Positions 8,305 to 15,295 of a stretch of 64,000 nucleotides of DNA are shown here, one piece after another; positions within the stretch are counted from its first letter, which is position 1, and each line of letters opens with the position of its first letter. The notes under the pieces are model-generated. The model did not search any database. It was not told the origin of the DNA and saw only the letters and a list, made by a program, of their open reading frames with translations. Location of the stretch: contig NZ_JACCBW010000003.1 of the NCBI RefSeq assembly GCF_013410035.1, forward strand, positions 186,001 through 250,000. The letters are read 5' to 3'. A program made the position numbers and the translations under genes. The DNA comes from Nocardioides cavernae (lineage in GTDB: Bacteria > Actinomycetota > Actinomycetes > Propionibacteriales > Nocardioidaceae).

Positions 8305-8702
8305 GCGACACCCCCGACCGGGTCGGCACGAGGGTCACGCACCGCCGCTACGTCCCCTACTCCCACGCCCACTACGCCGGCAACCTGGTGGACGGCGCCT
8401 ACAGCCTCGGCCTCTTCGGGGACGTCGCGACGGAGATGTGCATCGTCCTCGACGGTGACGAGGGGCTCTTCGCGTCCTACTCCGACGTCCAGTTCAAGGC
8501 GCCCGTGCGCGCCGGCGACGTCCTCGAGATCAGCGCGACGCTGGTGCGCGAGGGCACCCGCAGCCGGGTGATGGACTTCGCCGTCCACGTCGTCGGCCGG
8601 GGCGCGCCCACCCCCGAGGCCCCCGGTGCCGCGCAGGTGCTCGACCCGCCGGTCGTCGCCACCACGGCGACCGGGACCGTTGTCGTACCTCCCGCTTCCT
8701 GA
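8301..8702 (+). CDS. kal: 3-aminobutyryl-CoA ammonia-lyase
   Basis: A 133-residue single hotdog-fold protein that removes ammonia from 3-aminobutyryl-CoA to give crotonyl-CoA, a late step of lysine degradation. The HYAGNLVDGAYSLGLFGDVATE segment (about 25-46) and the DGDEGLFASYSDVQFKAPVRAGD segment match the family. It overlaps kamE by four bases, ending a tightly coupled five-gene set when kamA is counted. Kce, which makes its substrate, is not in the window. Confidence 0.9.
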   Translation: MSDTPDRVGTRVTHRRYVPYSHAHYAGNLVDGAYSLGLFGDVATEMCIVLDGDEGLFASYSDVQFKAPVRAGDVLEISATLVREGTRSRVMDFAVHVVGRGAPTPEAPGAAQVLDPPVVATTATGTVVVPPAS

Positions 8703-8718
8703 AACAGCGACGCCCGGC

Positions 8719-8748
8719 TGCGGCGTGTCCCGCGCGACACGCCGCAGC
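8719..8748 (+). terminator. Hairpin after kal
   Basis: A perfect 12-bp stem, CTGCGGCGTGTC and its complement, around a 6-nt loop, starts 17 bases after the kal stop. There is no T-tract, as is common for high-GC actinobacterial terminators. It is the likely end of the lysine operon transcript. Confidence 0.6.
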
Positions 8749-9125
8749 GGGTCAGAAATCCTCCGTGTTCCTCCCGGGACGCGCACCCCGCTGACCTGCG
8801 AATTCCCGCGTCCGTGCAGGTCAGGCGCGTGTTGACACCACACCCCGGGGGAGGGAGGGTTCCGTGGTCCGCCTGTGCAGCCCGCGGTCGGCACGATCGG
8901 CAGTGGGGAGACTGACGTGAGGTACGCGAAGCCAGCGATGCCCTCCGTCGGTCGACTCGTCGTGAGTGCTCCGCGGGGGCCGGATGCGGGAGGAACCCCG
9001 GGGCGTTAGACAACTCCGCGCGATCGTCAGCCAGGCGGTCGTGCGTTGGTCCGAAGCCTCCGCGTTCCTCCCGCTCCGCTGCAGGCGCCCCCGCCGGCCG
9101 ACCTGGTGTCGGCTACCGTTCGGGC
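8749..9125. other. Gene-free 377-bp region before lnt
   Basis: No supported gene or known RNA was recognised. It holds a second hairpin at 8791-8824 (9-bp stem CTGACCTGC/GCAGGTCAG, 16-nt loop). A near-repeat of 17 bp also appears: CCTCCGTGTTCCTCCCG near 8760 and CCTCCGCGTTCCTCCCG near 9057. TTGACA occurs at 8832-8837. The length and local pairing leave room for a small RNA or the lnt promoter. Confidence 0.4.
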
Positions 9126-10664
9126 GTGCCGCTCCGCTGCCTCCTCGCCCTCGTCGGCGGGCTCGTGCTGGCGGCGGCGTTCGAGCCGGTCGGCATCGCG
9201 TGGCTGATGCCCCCGGCGATCGCCGCGCTCGTGCTCTCGGTGCGCGGGCTCGCCCCGCGGCGGGCCTGGCTCCCGAGCCTGCTGTTCGGCATCGCGTTCG
9301 TCTACGCGGTGATGGTCTGGATGCGCGCGGTGGGCACCGACGCCTGGATCGCCATGTGCGCCCTCGAGGCGGCCTTCTTCGTGCCGCTGGGCATCGGTCT
9401 GTCCTGGAGCCTGCGATCGCGCGCCTGGCCGGTCCTGGCGGCCCTGTGGTGGGTCGGGATCGAGACGCTGCGCAGCGGCTTCCCCTTCAGCGGCATGCCG
9501 TTCGGCCGCCTTGCGTACGCCACCGCCGACACACCCTGGGCCGACGCGATCCCCTGGGTCGGGATGGTCGGGGCCAGCCTCCTCGTCGCCCTCACCGGCA
9601 CGACCCTCGCGTGGCTGCTGCTGCAGGTCCGCACGCCGACGCGCCGGGCGTACGCGGTCGTCGCCGCGCTGGCCGTCGTGACGGTCGCGCCCGTGCTGGT
9701 CCAGGTCCCCGTCGAGGAGTCCGGGACGGCCACGGTCGCCGCGGTGCAGGGGGACGTGCCCGGCACCGGCCTCAACGTCCCCGCCGTCCACCGTGAGGTC
9801 ACCGCCAACCACGTCCGGCTCACCCGCGAGCTCGCGGACGCGGTCGAGGCGGGCGACGAGCCGCAGCCGGACTTCGTCGTGTGGCCGGAGAACTCCACGG
9901 CCGTCGACCCGTTCCTCGACACCGAGATCCACGCCGGGATCATCTCCGCCTCGGACGCCATCGGCGTGCCGGTCATCGTCGGTGGGATGTCGAACGACCC
10001 GCTCGACGAGACGCAGGTGCTCAACCAGGGGATCGTCTACGAGCCGGGCCTCGGCAGCGGCGACCGCTACACCAAGCGCCATCCCGTGCCCTACGGGGAG
10101 TACATCCCCTTCCGCGGCGTCAGCTGGATGCCGTCGTCCTACGGACGGCTCACCGAGGTGCCCCGCGACATGGTGCGCGGCACCAGCCTCGAGCCGCTGC
10201 GCGTGGGCGGTATCCGGGTCGCCGACGCGATCTGCTTCGACGTGGCGTACGACGAGGGCATCGCCGGTCAGGTCGCGCGCGGCGCCGAGCTGGTCACCGT
10301 GCAGACCAGCAACGCGATGTTCAGCCGCACGGGCCAGCTGGCGCAGCAGTTCGAGATCAGCCGGCTCCGGGCGCTCGAGACCGGCCGCTGGGTCGTCGTC
10401 GCCGCGATCAACGGCATCTCGGGCGTCGTGCGCCCGGACGGCACCGTCGTCGCCTCGGTCCCCGCCCGCGGCCAGGAGGTCCTCGTCGAGACGGTGGGCC
10501 TCAGCACCACGACCACGCCTGCCGTCGTGCTCGGGGTGTGGCCGGGACGACTCGCCCTGGTCTTCCTCCTCGTGCACACCCTCACGGTCCTCATCGCCTA
10601 TGGTCGTCGCCGACGGGGCACCCGCCCCGGCAGCGCCGTCATGGAGCAGGGTGTGAGCACGTGA
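9126..10664 (+). CDS. lnt: Apolipoprotein N-acyltransferase
   Basis: A 512-residue membrane enzyme that adds the third acyl chain to lipoproteins at the outer face of the cytoplasmic membrane. About six hydrophobic segments occupy residues 5-195. A nitrilase-fold domain follows with the triad E255 (WPENS), K317 (RYTKRHPVPYGEYIP) and C370 (AICFDVAYDE). A last membrane helix lies near 480-500. The start is GTG. Its stop overlaps the ppm1 start (GTGA). In M. tuberculosis the two activities are one fused polypeptide; here they are separate, adjacent genes. Confidence 0.95.
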   Translation: MPLRCLLALVGGLVLAAAFEPVGIAWLMPPAIAALVLSVRGLAPRRAWLPSLLFGIAFVYAVMVWMRAVGTDAWIAMCALEAAFFVPLGIGLSWSLRSRAWPVLAALWWVGIETLRSGFPFSGMPFGRLAYATADTPWADAIPWVGMVGASLLVALTGTTLAWLLLQVRTPTRRAYAVVAALAVVTVAPVLVQVPVEESGTATVAAVQGDVPGTGLNVPAVHREVTANHVRLTRELADAVEAGDEPQPDFVVWPENSTAVDPFLDTEIHAGIISASDAIGVPVIVGGMSNDPLDETQVLNQGIVYEPGLGSGDRYTKRHPVPYGEYIPFRGVSWMPSSYGRLTEVPRDMVRGTSLEPLRVGGIRVADAICFDVAYDEGIAGQVARGAELVTVQTSNAMFSRTGQLAQQFEISRLRALETGRWVVVAAINGISGVVRPDGTVVASVPARGQEVLVETVGLSTTTTPAVVLGVWPGRLALVFLLVHTLTVLIAYGRRRRGTRPGSAVMEQGVST

Positions 10665-11410
10665 GCGTCGAGGGACTCGGGCGTTGCGTCATGGTGATCC
10701 CGACCTACAACGAGTCGGAGAACCTCGAGTGGATCGTGGGTCGTCTGCGGGCGGCCCAGCCGGGCGTCGACGTGATGGTCGTCGACGACAACAGCCCCGA
10801 CGGCACCGGCGCCATCGCCGACCGGCTCGCCGCCGCCGATCCCGCGGTCACCGTCGTCCACCGGACCGAGAAGGCCGGCCTCGGCGCGGCGTACCTCAAC
10901 GGCTTCGACGTCGCCCTCGCGGCGGGCTACGACGTCATCGGCGAGATGGACGCCGACGGGTCCCACCAGCCCGAGCAGCTCCACCTGCTGCTCGACGCGT
11001 TGCGCACCGCCGACCTGGTCATCGGGTCGCGCTACGTCAGCGGCGGGTCGGTCGTGAACTGGCCCGTGCAGCGGCTCCTGCTGTCCCGCGGCGGCAACCT
11101 CTACGTCCGGCTGCTGCTCGGCATGAAGGTCAAGGACGCCACCGCCGGCTTCCGCCTGTTCCGCCGGACCACGCTGGAGGCCATCGACCTTGGGGCCGTG
11201 CGGTCTACTGGGTACGTGTTCCAGACCGACCTCGCCTACCGCACCGTGAGCCGCGGGCTCCGCGTCGCCGAGGTGCCGATCGAGTTCATCGAACGCGAGC
11301 GCGGCGACTCCAAGATGAGCGGCCAGGTGGCTTCGGAGTCCCTCCGACTGATCACGCGGTGGGGCCTGTCCGAGCGCCTCGCCCACCTCAAGGCCCGGCG
11401 ACACCGATGA
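10661..11410 (+). CDS. ppm1: Polyprenol monophosphomannose synthase (GT2)
   Basis: A 249-residue soluble GT-A glycosyltransferase that transfers mannose from GDP-mannose to polyprenyl phosphate, supplying mannose for lipoglycans and protein O-mannosylation. It shows VIPTYNESENLEWIV at the N terminus, the VVDDNSPDGTG nucleotide site (about 35-45), EMDADGSHQPEQL (metal-binding DAD) and a C-terminal RERGDSKMSG loop typical of DPM synthases. The GTG start lies inside the lnt stop and its own stop overlaps fxsA, so lnt-ppm1-fxsA form one operon. Confidence 0.93.
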   Translation: MSVEGLGRCVMVIPTYNESENLEWIVGRLRAAQPGVDVMVVDDNSPDGTGAIADRLAAADPAVTVVHRTEKAGLGAAYLNGFDVALAAGYDVIGEMDADGSHQPEQLHLLLDALRTADLVIGSRYVSGGSVVNWPVQRLLLSRGGNLYVRLLLGMKVKDATAGFRLFRRTTLEAIDLGAVRSTGYVFQTDLAYRTVSRGLRVAEVPIEFIERERGDSKMSGQVASESLRLITRWGLSERLAHLKARRHR

Positions 11411-11979
11411 CGCACCCGGCTCCGCCCTCCCCGCGCCGTCGCCGGCCGTGGCTGCGACCGGTGCTCGCCGCCGCGTTCGTGGTGGTGCCGCTCGTGGAGA
11501 TCTGGGCGATCCTCCAGGTCGGGCAGCTCGTCGGGCCCTGGTGGACGATCCTGCTCCTCGTCCTCGACAGCATGGTCGGCGCCTGGCTGATCAAGCGCGA
11601 GGGCGGCCGGGCCTGGCGAGCACTGCGCCAGGCGCTGCAGGACGGTCGGATGCCCGCACGCGAGATCGCCGACGGCGCCCTCGTCCTGATCGGCGGCACC
11701 CTCATGCTCAGCCCGGGCTTCGTCCTCGACGTGCTCGGCATCCTCCTGATCCTGCCGTTCACCCGTCCGGTCGCCCGGCGGCTGCTCACGACGGTGGTCG
11801 AGAAGCGGCTCGTCGCCACCCCGGCGGGCGGACCGTTCGGCGCCGGGTTCGGCCCGGGCTTCGGCGGGGGTGCCGGATTCGGACCGGGGTTCGGACCGGG
11901 CTCCGGCCCCGGACATGAGCGTCGCCCCGGACCGGGCGGCGATGGGCCGGTGGTCCGGGGCGACGTGATCGACCCGTAG
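11407..11979 (+). CDS. fxsA: FxsA family membrane protein
   Basis: A 190-residue small membrane protein of the FxsA family, named for suppression of F-plasmid exclusion of phage T7 in E. coli; its role in actinobacteria is not known. Two or three hydrophobic helices (about 19-36, 42-58, 78-110) surround the conserved GAWLIKREGGRAW loop. The C-terminal 45 residues are glycine/proline rich (repeats of GFGPG) and probably disordered. ATG at 11407 overlaps the ppm1 stop. It converges on rbpA. Confidence 0.85.
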   Translation: MTHPAPPSPRRRRPWLRPVLAAAFVVVPLVEIWAILQVGQLVGPWWTILLLVLDSMVGAWLIKREGGRAWRALRQALQDGRMPAREIADGALVLIGGTLMLSPGFVLDVLGILLILPFTRPVARRLLTTVVEKRLVATPAGGPFGAGFGPGFGGGAGFGPGFGPGSGPGHERRPGPGGDGPVVRGDVIDP

Positions 11980-12003
11980 GTCGTGCTCCTCAGGTCGAAG
12001 CGG

Positions 12004-12384
12004 TCAGGAGACGCGCTTCTTCTTGTTCGCGCGGTGCAGGTGCGCGGGACCGATCTCGCCGCCGCGCAGCAGCTCGAGGCGCTCCTTGAGGATGTCCTCG
12101 AGCTCCTTCTCCGAGCGACGCTCCAGGAGCATGTCCCAGTGCGTACGAGCGGGCTTCTCGACCTTCTCCTCGGGCAGGATGCCCGCCGTGCTCAGCGCCT
12201 CGGCGCCGCAGCGCGGGCACTCCCACACCGCCGGGATGTCGGCCTCGACCGACATCGTGACCTCGAACTCGTGGCCCTGCTTGCATCGGTATCCGACCTG
12301 CTGACGAGCCGCGAACTCGATGCCGCGCTCGTCCTCAAAGCTCTGGCCGCCGAGCCTCGCGCCACGCAGTGTGCGCTCCGCCAC
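12004..12384 (-). CDS. rbpA: RNA polymerase-binding protein RbpA
   Basis: A 126-residue actinobacteria-specific factor that binds the principal sigma factor and RNA polymerase, stabilises open complexes and raises rifampicin tolerance. The core zinc-binding fold uses C34, H38, C56 and C59 (YRCKQGHEF, WECPRCG). The C-terminal sigma-interaction helix is THWDMLLERRSEKELEDILKERLELLR. GTG at 12384 was chosen because GGAGGT is well placed and the family begins (M/V)AERTLRG. The frame stays open to ATG 12477, but that start has poor spacing from AAGGAG. The rbpA-ppm1 neighbourhood matches M. tuberculosis. Confidence 0.95.
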   Translation of the reverse strand: MAERTLRGARLGGQSFEDERGIEFAARQQVGYRCKQGHEFEVTMSVEADIPAVWECPRCGAEALSTAGILPEEKVEKPARTHWDMLLERRSEKELEDILKERLELLRGGEIGPAHLHRANKKKRVS

Positions 12385-12506
12385 CGTGCCCACCTCCATT
12401 GGGTTGCTGACACCCGTTGTGTTGTGTACCGGGTCAAGTGGGAAACGAGCCAGACGTGGTTTCGTGACGCCGCTCATGACGACGCGGCCCGTCTCCTTTG
12501 ATCTTC

Positions 12507-12532
12507 AACGGTAGCGGGGCCGTCACAATTCC
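12507..12532 (-). promoter_or_regulatory. SigR-type promoter of rbpA
   Basis: Read on the minus strand, GGAAT (12532-12528) is followed after exactly 18 bases by GTT (12509-12507). This equals the GGAAT-N18-GTT pattern of thiol-stress sigma factor SigR promoters in Streptomyces, where rbpA is a known target. It lies about 120 bp upstream of the GTG start, implying a leader of roughly 110 bases. Confidence 0.6.
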
Positions 12533-12575
12533 GTGGATTCGCGGCCGGGCGGGCCACGCTCAGGCGAGAGGAACC

Positions 12576-12591
12576 TCACCCCCAGGGGTGA
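12576..12591. promoter_or_regulatory. Perfect 16-bp palindrome between MFS gene and rbpA
   Basis: TCACCCCCAGGGGTGA lies 28 bases past the stop of the MFS gene and about 45 bases upstream of the rbpA -35 element. A two-base centre is too tight for a terminator loop, so a protein-binding site is the more likely reading. Confidence 0.35.
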
Positions 12592-12618
12592 TGCTCGTCA
12601 CATGCGGGGCGGCGGGCC

Positions 12619-13980
12619 TCAGATGACGCTCGGGAGGTCGTTGCCGGCCTCGCGGATGCCGCGCTCGGTGTCGACGCGGGTCAGCAGCAGGCCGCCGATG
12701 ACGAAGAAGGCGATCAGGGCGAAGATCGCGGGCCGGTAGGAGTCGGTGAGGGCCAGGACGATGCCGAACGTGGCGGTCCCGAACCACGACGTCCCGCGGT
12801 CCATCGCGTGGTAGAAGCTGAAGTACTCCGCCTCCTTGCCGCGGGGGATCAGCAGCGAGAAGTACGACCGCGCCAGCGCCTGGGTGCCACCGAGCACGAT
12901 GCCGATGGCGGCGCCGAGGACGAGGAAGAAGGGCACGTTGCCGGCGGGCAGGAAGAGGGCGACGGTGACGATGACGCACCAGATCGCCAGACCGCCCAGG
13001 ATCGTGCGCTTGGCGCCCAGCCGGGCCGCGAGCCGGCCGAACAGCAGCGCTCCGCCGAACGCGACGAACTGCACCATGAGGATCGTCGCGATGAGGATCG
13101 TCTGGGAGTGACCGAGCTCCTCGGAGCCGTAGACCGACGCGGAGGCGATGACGGTCTGGATGCCGTCGTTGAAGAACAGGTAGGCGACCAGGAAGGTCAG
13201 CGCCATGGGGTAGTTGCGCATGTCGCGCAGGGTCGCGGCGAGCTGGCCGAAGCTCCGCGCGACGGCGTTGCCGGACACCTGCTCGACGTCCACCGGCGGG
13301 TGGTTGCGCAGCCGCAGGAACGGGATGAGGGTGAACCCGGCCCACCACACGGCGGCCGAGAGCATGCACAGCCGGGCGGCGAGCGCCTCCCCGAGGCCGA
13401 GGCTGTCGTGGCCGAGGTAGACCGCGAGGTTGATCACCAGGAGCAGGCCGCCGCCGAGGTAGCCCCACGCCCAGCCGCGCGACGAGACGCGGTCACGGTT
13501 CTCCTCGTCCGAGATGAGCGGCAGGATCGAGTCGTTGACGACACCGGCCGCGCCGAAGAACAGGTTGCCCAGCACGATGCCGAGGGCGGCGAGCTGCCAG
13601 TTGTCCCCGGTGGCGAAGAAGATCAGGGCGGCGAAGAACGCGCCGGTCCACGCCAGTGCGGCGAGCAGCCCCTTCTTGTTGGCGACGCGGTCGGCGTACG
13701 CCCCCAGCGGCGGGAGGACCAGCGCCGACAGGATCGTCGACACGGTGATGAGCCAGAAGAACAGCGAGTCCGGGGGCAGGTCGAGCCCGGCGAAGCGGAA
13801 CGTCCCGTCCTCCCCGCCGACGGCGTTCTCCGCCAGGCTGATGAAGTAGGGGCCGAAGAAGACCGTGCCGATGGTCGTCGTGTAGGCGCTGTTGGCCCAG
13901 TCGTACCAGTACCAGGCCTTCTGCTCGCGTGCCTGGTCCAACGGTGCCAGGTTGGCGATCGGGCTGGTCACGTCGCTCAT
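12619..13980 (-). CDS. MFS transporter, UMF1/Atg22-like
   Basis: A 453-residue permease with about twelve hydrophobic helices. The N-terminal signature KAWYWYDWANSAYTTTIGTVFFGPYF (about 20-45) is that of the UMF1 (unknown major facilitator 1) family, related to yeast Atg22 vacuolar amino-acid exporters. Substrate cannot be told from sequence. Its ATG overlaps the stop of the GDPD gene (ATGA), so they form a two-gene operon. Confidence 0.88.
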   Translation of the reverse strand: MSDVTSPIANLAPLDQAREQKAWYWYDWANSAYTTTIGTVFFGPYFISLAENAVGGEDGTFRFAGLDLPPDSLFFWLITVSTILSALVLPPLGAYADRVANKKGLLAALAWTGAFFAALIFFATGDNWQLAALGIVLGNLFFGAAGVVNDSILPLISDEENRDRVSSRGWAWGYLGGGLLLVINLAVYLGHDSLGLGEALAARLCMLSAAVWWAGFTLIPFLRLRNHPPVDVEQVSGNAVARSFGQLAATLRDMRNYPMALTFLVAYLFFNDGIQTVIASASVYGSEELGHSQTILIATILMVQFVAFGGALLFGRLAARLGAKRTILGGLAIWCVIVTVALFLPAGNVPFFLVLGAAIGIVLGGTQALARSYFSLLIPRGKEAEYFSFYHAMDRGTSWFGTATFGIVLALTDSYRPAIFALIAFFVIGGLLLTRVDTERGIREAGNDLPSVI

Positions 13981-14810
13981 GCCTCACCCTTCGTGGGGTC
14001 CTCGGACGACCCGGTCGGGCCGTGCCACTGTCCGCGGGAGCGGAGCACGTCCCTGAGTATGTCCGTGCGATCGGTCATGATGCCGTCGACACCACGGTCG
14101 AGGAGGGTGTTCATCTCGATCGGATCGTCGATCGTCCACACGTGGACCTGCACCCCCGCCGCCCGCGCGCGTCGCACCAGCCCTCGCGACACGACGAGCA
14201 CCGGCCCCTGCCGGTGGGGGACCTGCAGCGCGACCGGTCGCCCGCGGGTCAGCAGCCGCGCGAGGCGTGCCGAGGGGGAGAGGACGAAGGCCACCACCTC
14301 GAGCGGGTGGGCGGACGTCGCGACGCGACCTGCGGTGCGCCGGCGGAACGCGATCATCCGACGCCGCGAGAACGAGCCCACCAGCACGCGGTCCCACGCC
14401 TCGCGCTCCTCGACGAACGCCGCCAGGGCGTCGACGGCACCGTGGGACTTGAGGTCGATGTTGAACCGGGCGTCGGGGAAGGCGTCGAACAGCTGCGCGA
14501 GGGTCGGCACCGGCTCGCTGCCACCGATCAGCGCGCCCTGCACCTCGGCGTACGTCGAGGTGGCGATGTCGCCGGTGCGGTCGGTCACCCGGTCCAGGAC
14601 CGTGTCGTGGAACGCCAGCAGCACGCCGTCGCTGGTTACGTGCACGTCCGTCTCGAGGTAGGTGTAGCCCAGTCCCACGGCGTGCCGGAAGGCCGCGAGC
14701 GTGTTCTCGAGGCCCTCGATCTCGGGGTGGTAGGCCCCGCCGCGGTGGGCGAAGGCGATCGGGGTCGGGGAGTCGAGGTAGCCCGTGCTGGGGCTGTTCG
14801 GCGCGGTCAC
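13977..14810 (-). CDS. Glycerophosphodiester phosphodiesterase
   Basis: A 277-residue GDPD-fold enzyme expected to hydrolyse glycerophosphodiesters to glycerol-3-phosphate and an alcohol. Catalytic and metal residues are visible as H22 (AHRGG), E53 and D55 (LETDVH), H68 (AFHDT) and a later NIDLKSH. The usual HRG-x-PENT motif has an insertion (HRGGAYHPEIEGLENT), common in actinobacterial members. No signal peptide is seen, so it is probably cytoplasmic. It precedes the UMF1 transporter gene. Confidence 0.9.
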   Translation of the reverse strand: MTAPNSPSTGYLDSPTPIAFAHRGGAYHPEIEGLENTLAAFRHAVGLGYTYLETDVHVTSDGVLLAFHDTVLDRVTDRTGDIATSTYAEVQGALIGGSEPVPTLAQLFDAFPDARFNIDLKSHGAVDALAAFVEEREAWDRVLVGSFSRRRMIAFRRRTAGRVATSAHPLEVVAFVLSPSARLARLLTRGRPVALQVPHRQGPVLVVSRGLVRRARAAGVQVHVWTIDDPIEMNTLLDRGVDGIMTDRTDILRDVLRSRGQWHGPTGSSEDPTKGEA

Positions 14811-14845
14811 GGTCGAAGTATGGGGTCCAGCGGTACCGTCGTGGG

Positions 14846-15106
14846 ATGGAGAGCCTGACGTGTCCCCGATGTGGTGCCGAGATGGACGAGAAGACCCTCG
14901 GCGAGGCGACGGTCAGTCAGTGCCCCGAGGGACACGGCGTGTTCCTCTCGCGCGCTGACCTCGGTGTGCTGGTGGAGGCGGAGAACGACTGGCACCGCAA
15001 CGCCGGCCAGCACACGGCGCCGCTGCCGCGGATCACCGCCGACATGACGGCCCCGCCGTCGACCGGCAAGGTGTCGCGCGCCTGGGTGGAGACGCTCTTC
15101 GGCTGA
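14846..15106 (+). CDS. Small zinc-ribbon protein (zf-TFIIB type)
   Basis: An 86-residue protein whose N-terminal 40 residues match the zf-TFIIB pattern: LTCPRCGAEMDEKTL, then a C-PEGHGVFLSRADL helix. The knuckle C6-x2-C9 pairs with C26 and H30. The rest is polar. Function of these stand-alone ribbons is unknown. The gene is divergent from the GDPD gene with only 35 bp between starts. TGGGATGG precedes the ATG without a clear ribosome site. Confidence 0.75.
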   Translation: MESLTCPRCGAEMDEKTLGEATVSQCPEGHGVFLSRADLGVLVEAENDWHRNAGQHTAPLPRITADMTAPPSTGKVSRAWVETLFG

Positions 15107-15119
15107 GTCTCCCGAGGGC

Positions 15120-15162
15120 GGTCGAGCAGGCGAGCGAGGAGCGAGCGAGCCGTATCGAGACC
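15120..15162. repeat. Actinobacterial intergenic repeat
   Basis: A 43-bp unit starts GGTCGAGCAGGCGAGCGAGG and ends CGTATCGAGACC. The ends are inverted (GGTCGA/TCGAGACC). Units of this type occur between genes in many Nocardioides-like genomes (general knowledge). It lies in the gap between a + and a - gene that converge. Confidence 0.6.
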
Positions 15163-15213
15163 CGATCCCAGGACGGCTCTACCGCCGAGGTGAGATCTCG
15201 GTATGACCGTGCG

Positions 15214-15283
15214 CGACCTCGTTCCTCGGTCGCGGGTCTACTCGATCTGGCCGCGCCGACGCACCGACCTCGTGCCTCGGTCG
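15214..15283. repeat. Two direct 19-bp repeats
   Basis: CGACCTCGTTCCTCGGTCG at 15214-15232 and CGACCTCGTGCCTCGGTCG at 15265-15283 differ by one base and are 51 bp apart. They lie just beyond the end of the MurA-fusion gene and next to the 43-bp repeat. Each can partly fold on itself (CGACC/GGTCG). Confidence 0.6.
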
Positions 15284-15295
15284 AGGCTGCGCGTC

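Noticed and set aside
8820-9000. Cobalamin riboswitch near the B12-dependent kam genes
   Set aside because: Looked on both strands for the conserved B12-box blocks; none found, and the region lies downstream of, not before, kamDE.
12385-12477. RbpA translated from ATG 12477
   Set aside because: The extra 31 residues are unlike the family and the AAGGAG is too far from the ATG, while GTG 12384 has GGAGGT and gives the normal N terminus. Kept only as a question in the findings.
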